A DNA stretch of 41,175 bases from Bacillota bacterium (GTDB lineage Bacteria > Bacillota > Clostridia > Oscillospirales > Oscillospiraceae): NCBI GenBank assembly GCA_022784505.1, contig JALFUQ010000021.1, positions 1 to 41,175 on the forward strand. Reading direction: 5' to 3'. Positions 28,829 through 36,636 of this stretch are shown here, one piece after another. The notes under the pieces were generated by a model. The model ran no database searches and had not been told where the DNA came from. It worked only from the letters and a program-made list of their open reading frames with translations. How positions within the stretch are numbered: position 1 is the first letter of the stretch; every line of letters starts with the position of its first letter. The translations under genes and the position numbers were made by a program.

Positions 28829-29522
28829 CACCCCATCTTTTGTGAATGTACTGCAAGGACTTGACTGGAGCGTTCTTTTGAACCTGCTCCTGTCGGTCGT
28901 TCCTGCACTCATATGCATCACTCTGCACGAGCTCAGCCACGGCTATGTCGCCTATAAGCTTGGCGATAATACCGCAAAGCGCATGGGCAGGCTCACGCTC
29001 AACCCCATAAAGCATATCGATCTTGTCGGCCTTATTATGATGGTCGCCTTCAAGTTCGGATGGGCAAAGCCCGTGCCGGTCGATATGCGCAATTTCAAAA
29101 ATCCCAAACGTGACATGGCGATAACCGCTCTGGCAGGCCCCTTGGCAAATGTCGTCATCTGCTGCGTGTTTCTGTTCATTTACGGTCTTGTATACATACC
29201 GCTGACACTCGCCGCGATCGATGTCGCAAAAGCCGTGCTCGACATGGTGTACCTGACCGCATATCTAAGCATTGCGCTTGCAATTTTCAACATCATTCCC
29301 ATCTCGCCGCTCGACGGCTCAAAGATACTGTTCTCGTTTTTGAGTGATGAGGGTTACATGAAGCTCATGCGCTATGAGCGCTACGGCATGATCGTTCTGC
29401 TCGTGCTCGTTGTGACGAATGTTTTGAGCAACCCCTTGTATACAGCGACCCAATTCGTTTTTGATAAACTATTTGTTTTTGCCGACTGGGGCTTTGCCTT
29501 AGTCAAGGCGTTGTATGTGTGA
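28821..29522 (+). CDS. Site-2 protease family protein (M50)
   Basis: ITLHELSHGYVAYKLGD; NIIPISPLDGSKIL. Confidence 0.9.
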   Translation: MSNTPSFVNVLQGLDWSVLLNLLLSVVPALICITLHELSHGYVAYKLGDNTAKRMGRLTLNPIKHIDLVGLIMMVAFKFGWAKPVPVDMRNFKNPKRDMAITALAGPLANVVICCVFLFIYGLVYIPLTLAAIDVAKAVLDMVYLTAYLSIALAIFNIIPISPLDGSKILFSFLSDEGYMKLMRYERYGMIVLLVLVVTNVLSNPLYTATQFVFDKLFVFADWGFALVKALYV

Positions 29523-29523
29523 T

Positions 29524-30306
29524 ATGGAAAATCCGACCTTTCATCTTGAGGGCATAGTCAAGGATAAAAATGAGCTCCAGGACTTTTCCGGGCCTTTAAG
29601 CCTTATCCTAATGCTTCTTTCTAAAAACAAAATAGAGATACGAGATATAAAGATCTCGGAGATCCTTGACCAGTACCTTGAGTACCTTGCTGAGATGGAG
29701 CGCATGGATCTTGAGATAGCAAGCGAGTTTGTCCAGATGGCATCGCACCTGCTGTTTATCAAGACACGCACGCTGCTTGCAGGCGACGAGGAGGTCAGCG
29801 AGCTTGAAGAGCTAATGACCTCACTTGAGCAGTTAAAGTGCCGTGATATCTACACAGCGGTGCAGAAGGTCATACCCGAGCTAAAAAAAGCATCTGAAAC
29901 GGGGCTGTTATATTTTGCAAAGCAGCCCGAGCCGCTTCCGAAGGTAAATCGTGAGTATGAGTATCAACACGAACCGGCAGACCTGTTCAAGGCTTTGTAC
30001 ACCGTTGTGACCCGCGGCGGCAAGCCGATTGAGCCGGAGTATTCCCGCCGCCTCGCACCGGCAAGGATAGTTTACGAGGTGCGCACGAAAAGCCGCGAGC
30101 TTATAACGCTTTTGCAAACAGCACCTGCTAAGCTCAATGACCTGTACGCTCAGTGTGAAAGCCGCTCGGAGATAGTTGCGACATTTATATCTATACTTGA
30201 GCTTTGCAGCATGGGCAGCGTTGAGATAAGCGGCGAGGAAAGCGACTATACCGTCACATTTATTGGCGGAAATGTTGAGGATATCCTCGAAAGAATAGTT
30301 GAGTAG
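29524..30306 (+). CDS. scpA: Segregation and condensation protein A
   Basis: FHLEGIVKDKNELQDFSGPLSLILMLLSKNKIEIRDIKISEILDQYLEYL; ASHLLFIKTRTLL. Confidence 0.94.
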   Translation: MENPTFHLEGIVKDKNELQDFSGPLSLILMLLSKNKIEIRDIKISEILDQYLEYLAEMERMDLEIASEFVQMASHLLFIKTRTLLAGDEEVSELEELMTSLEQLKCRDIYTAVQKVIPELKKASETGLLYFAKQPEPLPKVNREYEYQHEPADLFKALYTVVTRGGKPIEPEYSRRLAPARIVYEVRTKSRELITLLQTAPAKLNDLYAQCESRSEIVATFISILELCSMGSVEISGEESDYTVTFIGGNVEDILERIVE

Positions 30307-30316
30307 GTATTTTTTT

Positions 30317-30919
30317 ATGGATGACATGAATATAAAATCAGCAATTGAGGCTATACTCTTTGCAGCGGGTGAACCTGTACCGGCCGCAAGGATATCGCTC
30401 ATCCTCGGAGTTAGCGAGGATGAGGTGTATGCTGCGGCAAAGGAGCTTTCCGATGAGTACAGCTTTAATCTGCGCGGAATAAGATTGCTTAAGCTTGATA
30501 AAAATCTTCAGCTTTGCTCGTCTCCTGAGTATGCATCGGTCATCACGAAAACTCTGGAGCACCGCAAGCCGCCGATGCTTTCGCAGCCTGCGCTGGAAAC
30601 TCTCGCTGTCGTTGCGTATTTCCAGCCTGTGACGAGGGCGTATATCGACCAGGTGCGCGGCGTTGACAGCTCGTATACCGTCGGCGTTTTGCTCGACAAG
30701 GGGCTTATAGAGCGCTGCGGCAAGCTTGATGTTCCCGGTAGACCATCGCTTTTGCGCACAACGGACGTGTTCCTGCGCACGATGGGTGTCAGCGAGCTGT
30801 CAGAGCTTCCCGAGCTTCCCGATATTACGGCCAGCGACGGGGCAAAGAAGCTTGAGGATGCAATAGAAAAGCTTAACACCGTCGGTGAGAACCAGCTCAG
30901 TATCGAGGAAATACAGTAA
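30317..30919 (+). CDS. scpB: Segregation and condensation protein B
   Basis: IKSAIEAILFAAGEPV; LSQPALETLAVVAYFQPVTRAYIDQVRGVDS. Confidence 0.94.
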   Translation: MDDMNIKSAIEAILFAAGEPVPAARISLILGVSEDEVYAAAKELSDEYSFNLRGIRLLKLDKNLQLCSSPEYASVITKTLEHRKPPMLSQPALETLAVVAYFQPVTRAYIDQVRGVDSSYTVGVLLDKGLIERCGKLDVPGRPSLLRTTDVFLRTMGVSELSELPELPDITASDGAKKLEDAIEKLNTVGENQLSIEEIQ

Positions 30920-30934
30920 AATCAGGTGGTGCAA

Positions 30935-31513
30935 TTGAAAGCATTGTTTCTTATTCTGCTTGCGATTGCACTGCTTTTTTATATAAAGATCAGTCTGCAC
31001 GCAAGCTATGACAGCTCCGGCGCGGCGGCCTTTATAAGCGTTCTCGGTATGACAAAACAATTATTACCGCGCAAAAGTATGTCTGAGACGAAGCAAAGGC
31101 AAAGCCTTAAGGATATATACTGCAAATCAAATGCGGCGCTCAAAGCATTTAATAAGATAAAGCACAGCATTGTTATAGAGCATATTGATATAAGCTGCAT
31201 TTGCACAGACGTGGACCCGTATACGGCGATCATGAAATTTAACGTCGTAAATGCGTTTAGCTTTTCGCTGCTGAGCTACTTGGAAAGCTGTTTTAAAATC
31301 AGGAGCCGAGAAGTAAACATAGATACGGACATGAATGTCGACAAGCCTACAACAGAGCTTTCGGCGCAATTATCCCTCAGACTGGGGCAGGTAGTTTATT
31401 TCATATTGATATTTTCATATGAAACGATAAAGCTCAAAAGGAGACTTTGTAATGGAAAGCAAACTCAGCGAAATGATGCAGTCGGCAATGAACAGCGTGA
31501 AGCGGCTGGTTGA
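30935..31513 (+). CDS. DUF2953 family protein
   Basis: N-terminal TM MKALFLILLAIALLFYIKISL; position between scpB and ytfJ; probable TTG start at 30935 with SD AGGTGG. Confidence 0.65.
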   Translation: MKALFLILLAIALLFYIKISLHASYDSSGAAAFISVLGMTKQLLPRKSMSETKQRQSLKDIYCKSNAALKAFNKIKHSIVIEHIDISCICTDVDPYTAIMKFNVVNAFSFSLLSYLESCFKIRSREVNIDTDMNVDKPTTELSAQLSLRLGQVVYFILIFSYETIKLKRRLCNGKQTQRNDAVGNEQREAAG

Positions 31514-31805
31514 GGTCAATAATATTATCGGCGAGCCCATTAACACCGCAGATGGCCTGACTCTTGTGCCGATATCCAAGGTTAGCTTCGGCTTCGGCGG
31601 AGCGGGCGGCAGACTGCCAGGAAATAATAAGGATGACTTCGGCGGCGGCAGTGCGACCGGTGTTAAGATCGAGCCCATCGGCTTTCTTGCGGTAAAAGAG
31701 GGCGGAGTGCGCATGATAAATGTCATGCCGCCTGCGCAAAACAGCGTTGACAGACTGTTCGAGCTTGTTCCGCAGGTACTTGATAAGGTCAACTTCAAGG
31801 ATTAA
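31452..31805 (+). CDS. ytfJ: GerW family sporulation protein (YtfJ)
   Basis: VNNIIGEPINTADGLTLVPISKVSFGFGGAGG...GGGSATGVKIEPIGFLAVKEGGVRMINV. Confidence 0.93.
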   Translation: MESKLSEMMQSAMNSVKRLVEVNNIIGEPINTADGLTLVPISKVSFGFGGAGGRLPGNNKDDFGGGSATGVKIEPIGFLAVKEGGVRMINVMPPAQNSVDRLFELVPQVLDKVNFKD

Positions 31806-31874
31806 AACGAATAATTTCCGTCAATAATAGCACTAACCCTTGTCAACCGAGGGTAACGAAAGGTGGTGCTTTTT

Positions 31875-32999
31875 TTGAAGAAAATTATAAGTTTAATAAT
31901 TAGCATGGCGGTCATAGCCTCCGTGCTTACGATAAATGCCTTTGCAGTGCCGAGCGACATTTCCGCCAAAAGCGCGATCCTCTACTGTGCAAATACCGGG
32001 GAGCCGCTTTATGTGAAAAACGCAGATGAGCACAGACTCATAGCAAGCGTCACAAAGATAATGACCGCCATCGTCGTTATTGAAAACTGCGATCTGGAAG
32101 AGGAAGTGAAGCTCAAACCCGAGTGGTGCGGCGTCGAGGGCTCAAGCATGTATCTTGATTATAAGAAAACCTACACCGTCAGGGAGCTTCTGACCGGCAT
32201 GATGCTTGTTTCCGGCAACGATGCCGCAACGGCGCTTGCCTGTCACATATCTGGCGACGAGCGCAGCTTCTCGGCAAAAATGAACGAAAAGGCAAAGCAG
32301 CTCGGCTTGGAAAACAGCTCGTTTCGTAACCCTCACGGCCTTGATGATGATGAGCACTACTCAACAGCAAGAGACCTAGCAAAGCTTGCCGCCTACTGCA
32401 TGGAAAATGAAGATTTTAAGCAGATAGTCTCAAGCTATTCGGCAACGATAAAAGACCAAACCTACTATAATCACAACAGACTGCTCGTCGAATACGACGG
32501 CTGCATAGGGCTCAAGACCGGCTATACCATCGCTTCCGGCAGAACACTTGTAAGCTGCGCCGAGAGAAACGGCATGCGCCTTATCTGCGTCACACTCAGC
32601 GCACCCGACGACTGGAACGACCACAAAAAGCTTCTTGACTATGGCTTTGATAACTATAGGCTCACGAGCTACAGCGAGGATAATTTCAGGCTTTACCTGC
32701 CGGTGTCGTCGGCCATTGAGGACAAGACCTCGGCGATTCCCGAAAACGATATATTGCTTCTCACGGGCAAGGATGACAGCGTTGATATGCGCCTTGAGGT
32801 GCCGAGAATACTGTTTGCAGGCGGCGTTAAAGGCGAAAGAGTCGGAAAACTCAAGGTATTTGTGAACGGAGAGCTTGCGGCGGAGGAGAACTTGGTTTAT
32901 ACTGAGAATGTGTCGGTCGACAGTTCGGAGCATTTAACTACATGGGAGCATTTGCAGCGGCTGCTCAATGAGGCCACCAAACCCTTGTATGTTTCGTAG
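31875..32999 (+). CDS. D-alanyl-D-alanine carboxypeptidase (DacF/DacB-like)
   Basis: Signal peptide; SxxK ASVTKIMTA; SGN; KTGYT; TTG start at 31875 best fits SD AAAGGTGG. Confidence 0.92.
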   Translation: MKKIISLIISMAVIASVLTINAFAVPSDISAKSAILYCANTGEPLYVKNADEHRLIASVTKIMTAIVVIENCDLEEEVKLKPEWCGVEGSSMYLDYKKTYTVRELLTGMMLVSGNDAATALACHISGDERSFSAKMNEKAKQLGLENSSFRNPHGLDDDEHYSTARDLAKLAAYCMENEDFKQIVSSYSATIKDQTYYNHNRLLVEYDGCIGLKTGYTIASGRTLVSCAERNGMRLICVTLSAPDDWNDHKKLLDYGFDNYRLTSYSEDNFRLYLPVSSAIEDKTSAIPENDILLLTGKDDSVDMRLEVPRILFAGGVKGERVGKLKVFVNGELAAEENLVYTENVSVDSSEHLTTWEHLQRLLNEATKPLYVS

Positions 33000-33006
33000 G
33001 AGCGCT

Positions 33007-33723
33007 ATGAAAGAGAGATTGCAAAAGATAATATCGGCGGCCGGTCTTACATCGCGCAGGGCTGCCGAGGAGCTTATAAAAAACGGTAAGGTCACCGTGA
33101 ACGGTCATACGGCCATGCTAGGTGATAGTGCTGATATAGATACGGATAAGGTCTGCGTTGACGGCCGTTTACTCGGCCGCCGCGCGGAGAATACATACAT
33201 AATGCTCAACAAGCCACGCGGCTATGTGACGACGTTAAGTGACGAAAAGGGAAGACACTGCATAGCAGAGCTTGTTAAGGACATCGGCAAAAGAGTGTAC
33301 CCCGTCGGCAGACTGGACATGTACTCCGAGGGGCTTCTTATCCTCACAGACGACGGCGAATTTGCAAACAGACTCATGCATCCCTCGCATGAGATCACAA
33401 AGACCTATCATGCGTGGATAGCCGGCAGGTGCAGCGACACAGCGTTAAATAGACTGTGCGAACCGTTTGATGTTGACGGTTACGAAACTAAGCCCGCCGA
33501 GGTGGAGGTTATATACGCCTGCGATGACTACACGCAGCTGTCTATAAGCATCCACGAGGGTAGAAACCGGCAGATAAGAAAAATGTGCGAGCAGGCTGGA
33601 TTAAAACTCACAAAGCTCAGGCGTGTAGCCGAGGGAAAACTCAAATTGGGCGACCTGCGCCCCGGCAAATGGAGAGCGCTCACAGAACGCGAATTGCAAG
33701 AGCTGTCCGAATTTAACAGTTAA
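33007..33723 (+). CDS. rluB: rRNA pseudouridine synthase (RluB/RsuA family)
   Basis: S4 domain RLQKIISAAGLTSRRAAEELI; catalytic PVGRLDMYSEGLLILTDDG. Confidence 0.93.
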   Translation: MKERLQKIISAAGLTSRRAAEELIKNGKVTVNGHTAMLGDSADIDTDKVCVDGRLLGRRAENTYIMLNKPRGYVTTLSDEKGRHCIAELVKDIGKRVYPVGRLDMYSEGLLILTDDGEFANRLMHPSHEITKTYHAWIAGRCSDTALNRLCEPFDVDGYETKPAEVEVIYACDDYTQLSISIHEGRNRQIRKMCEQAGLKLTKLRRVAEGKLKLGDLRPGKWRALTERELQELSEFNS

Positions 33724-33741
33724 ATTCAATACATAAACCGA

Positions 33742-33787
33742 TTTTTTGCCCCAAACAAGCTTAATTTTGCAAGTTTGGGGCAAAAAA
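33742..33787. repeat. 15-bp perfect inverted repeat upstream of rpiR-like gene
   Basis: TTTTTTGCCCCAAAC (33742-33756) / GTTTGGGGCAAAAAA (33773-33787), 16-nt loop. Confidence 0.8.
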
Positions 33788-33861
33788 ATTGCAAAAAGCT
33801 ATTGCAATTCAGTGAAAATAAAAGTAAACTAGGTCCATGTTTTAAAACGGAGATGAGTCTT

Positions 33862-34725
33862 ATGGAAAAAGATCTTCTTAGCATCCTATCAGAGGGAAGC
33901 CGCAAGTTTTCCAAGGGTCAAAGGATCATTGCAAAATATATATTGACTAATTACGATAAGGCTGCGTTCATGACCGCCGGACGTCTGGGCAATATAGTCG
34001 GCGTGAGCGAATCGACCGTCGTCAGATTTGCCTCCGAGCTTGGCTATGACGGATACCCGAGCATGCGCAAGGCTTTGCAGGAGATGATACGCAACAGGCT
34101 CACCTCTGTGCAGCGCATTGAGGTTGCTAAGGACATGATAGACGATACGGATATTGTACGCTCCGTCATGAACAGCGACATTCAGAACCTTCAGGCGACG
34201 CTTGAGATATTGGAAGAGAACAGCTTTAACGAATGCATCGACTCGATAATCGAGGCGAATAATATTTTCATTGTAGGCATGCGCACATCTACATCATTGG
34301 CCACGCTTTTGGGACTGTACCTGAACCTGCTGCGCAATAATGTCAATGTCATTCACGATGTAGGCGCAAGCGAAATTTATGAACAGATAATCAGAATAGG
34401 CAAGGGCGATCTGTTTGTCGGCATAAGCTTCCCGCGCTATTCCAGCCATACGGTAGACGCAATGCAGTTTGCCAAAAAAATGGGCGCAAAGGCCATTGCC
34501 ATCACCGACAGCGCCGCATCCCCCTTTGAGGGTATCGCAGACCTCAGTCTCCACGCAAAGAGCGACATGGTCTCGTTCCTTGACTCGCTCGTTGCGCCCA
34601 TGAGCCTTATAAATGCGATAATAGTTGCTGTCGGCATAAGAAACAAGGAAAATGTTTCTCAGACCTTTGAGAGACTCGAGAGAATTTGGCAGGAGCATGA
34701 TGTCTATGAGCCGGCTGAGCGCTGA
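33862..34725 (+). CDS. MurR/RpiR family transcriptional regulator (HTH + SIS)
   Basis: RLGNIVGVSESTVVRFASELGYDGYPSMRKAL; SIS domain with FVGISFPRYSSHTVDAMQFAKKMGAKAIAITDS. Confidence 0.92.
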   Translation: MEKDLLSILSEGSRKFSKGQRIIAKYILTNYDKAAFMTAGRLGNIVGVSESTVVRFASELGYDGYPSMRKALQEMIRNRLTSVQRIEVAKDMIDDTDIVRSVMNSDIQNLQATLEILEENSFNECIDSIIEANNIFIVGMRTSTSLATLLGLYLNLLRNNVNVIHDVGASEIYEQIIRIGKGDLFVGISFPRYSSHTVDAMQFAKKMGAKAIAITDSAASPFEGIADLSLHAKSDMVSFLDSLVAPMSLINAIIVAVGIRNKENVSQTFERLERIWQEHDVYEPAER

Positions 34726-35935
34726 CGTGGTCGTGATAGGCGGCGGCGCATCGGGAATGATGTGCAGCGCCGTGGCAGCCGAGCGGGGACTTGATGTTAT
34801 CCTGCTGGAACCGAACAAGGTACTTGGCCGCAAGCTGCGCATAACGGGCAAAGGCCGCTGCAATGTGACAAACAACTGTGATATCAAAGATTTTTTGACG
34901 AACATTCCTGGTGACGGCAGGTTTTTATATTCTGCCCTTAACAGGCTTTCGCCCCGCGACACGATGGAGCTGTTCGAAAGCCTCGGCCTCAAGCTCAAAA
35001 CCGAGCGGGGCAACAGAGTTTTTCCCGTGTCGGATAATGCAAACGATGTTGCCGGAACGCTCCAGCGCTACATGCACCGAAACGGCGTGAGGATTGAGCA
35101 CTGCTCGGCAAAGCACATTTTGACTGAAAATTCAGCCGTTATCGGAGTTCAGACCGATGCAGGCGTTATCGACTGCCGAGCCGCAGTCATATGCACCGGC
35201 GGCCTGTCATACCCGCTCACAGGCTCAAAAGGCGCAGGCTACAAAATGGCGCAAGAGCTTGGACACACGGTGACCGAGTGCCGCCCCTCGCTTGTCCCAC
35301 TTGAGAGCGACGACGATTATTGCGCGCAGATGCAGGGCTTTTCGCTCAGAAATGTGACGCTTTCGGCGTTTGAGGACGGCAAACTCATATACAAGGAGCT
35401 TGGCGAAATGCTGTTTACGCATTTTGGTGTGAGCGGACCGCTGGTTCTGTCTGCAAGCTCGCACATGCGCAATTTCGGCAGAGCAAATTACGCGCTTTCC
35501 ATTGATCTCAAGCCCGGCCTGGATGAAAAAAAGCTTGATGCGCGCCTTTTGCGTGACTTTGAAAATTACGCAAACCGTGACTTTGCAAACTCCCTCGGCG
35601 GCCTAGCGGGCAAGGCTATGATACCCGTGCTCATTGAGCTGTCGGGCATTCCGGCCGACACTAAGGTGAACTCCATTACCCGCGAGCAGCGGCATGCCCT
35701 GCTTACGCTATTTAAAAACTTCCCTGTGAGCATTTCGGGACCCAGACCCATTGACGAGGCTATAGTCACCTCCGGCGGAGTCGTGACAAAGGAGATAAAC
35801 CCGAGGACGATGGAGTCGAAGCTCATAAGCGGCCTGCATTTTGCGGGCGAGGTAATGGATCTAGACGCATACACAGGCGGCTTTAATCTTCAGATCGCAT
35901 GGTCAACGGCGTACACCGCCGCAAATTCACTCTGA
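34706..35935 (+). CDS. HI0933-family NAD(P)/FAD-dependent oxidoreductase
   Basis: VVVIGGGASGMMCSAVAAERG; NKVLGRKLRITGKGRCNVTNN; start ambiguous among ATGs at 34697/34700/34706. Confidence 0.92.
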   Translation: MSRLSADVVVIGGGASGMMCSAVAAERGLDVILLEPNKVLGRKLRITGKGRCNVTNNCDIKDFLTNIPGDGRFLYSALNRLSPRDTMELFESLGLKLKTERGNRVFPVSDNANDVAGTLQRYMHRNGVRIEHCSAKHILTENSAVIGVQTDAGVIDCRAAVICTGGLSYPLTGSKGAGYKMAQELGHTVTECRPSLVPLESDDDYCAQMQGFSLRNVTLSAFEDGKLIYKELGEMLFTHFGVSGPLVLSASSHMRNFGRANYALSIDLKPGLDEKKLDARLLRDFENYANRDFANSLGGLAGKAMIPVLIELSGIPADTKVNSITREQRHALLTLFKNFPVSISGPRPIDEAIVTSGGVVTKEINPRTMESKLISGLHFAGEVMDLDAYTGGFNLQIAWSTAYTAANSL

Positions 35936-35945
35936 GAGGTAAGAT

Positions 35946-36635
35946 ATGATTTCAATTGCACTCGACGGACCATCCGGCGCAGGCAAAAGCACCGTCGCGA
36001 AAAAATGTGCTGAGCGCTTCGGCTTCAGATATGTCGACACCGGCGCAATTTACAGGACTATTGGGTTAGCGGCCTTTAATAGGGGAATCGACACCAAGAA
36101 TAGCGCCGCAGTCGTCAGCATGCTGCCCGAGCTTGACATCGATCTTAGCTACAACGAAAGCGGCGAGCAGCGCATGATACTAAACGGCAGCGATGTTTCC
36201 GAGGAAATACGCAGTCCGGAGATATCCATGTGCGCATCAAATGTCTCGGCTATTGCCGCGGTCAGGGATTATCTTACCGATATGCAGCGCAATATGGCGA
36301 AAAAATACGATGTCATAATGGACGGCAGGGATATCGGCACGGTCATTTTGCCGAACGCCGATGTAAAGGTGTTTCTTACCGCGAGCGCCGATGCCCGAGC
36401 CGCCAGGCGATATAAGGAGCTAATTAAAAAGGGACGCGAGATAAGCTTCAACGAGGTTTTGAGCGATATGAAGCTTCGTGATGAGCAGGACACCAAGCGT
36501 GCAGCAGCACCCTTAAAGGCTGCCGAGGACGCAGTTTATCTTGATACGAGCGATATGAGCTTTGACGAAAGCGTCGATGCTGTGGCAAAGCTCATCATCG
36601 AGAAAACAGGCAGAGTGCCTGTTATGGAGCGATAA
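35946..36635 (+). CDS. cmk: Cytidylate kinase
   Basis: IALDGPSGAGKSTVAKKCAERFGFRYVDTGAIYRTIG; DGRDIGTVILPNADVKVFLTASADARAARR. Confidence 0.96.
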   Translation: MISIALDGPSGAGKSTVAKKCAERFGFRYVDTGAIYRTIGLAAFNRGIDTKNSAAVVSMLPELDIDLSYNESGEQRMILNGSDVSEEIRSPEISMCASNVSAIAAVRDYLTDMQRNMAKKYDVIMDGRDIGTVILPNADVKVFLTASADARAARRYKELIKKGREISFNEVLSDMKLRDEQDTKRAAAPLKAAEDAVYLDTSDMSFDESVDAVAKLIIEKTGRVPVMER

Positions 36636-36636
36636 T

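Noticed and set aside
33742-33787. Intrinsic terminator after rluB
   Set aside because: T tract lies 5' and A tract 3' of the stem on either strand, so no U tract follows the hairpin; kept as an inverted repeat instead.
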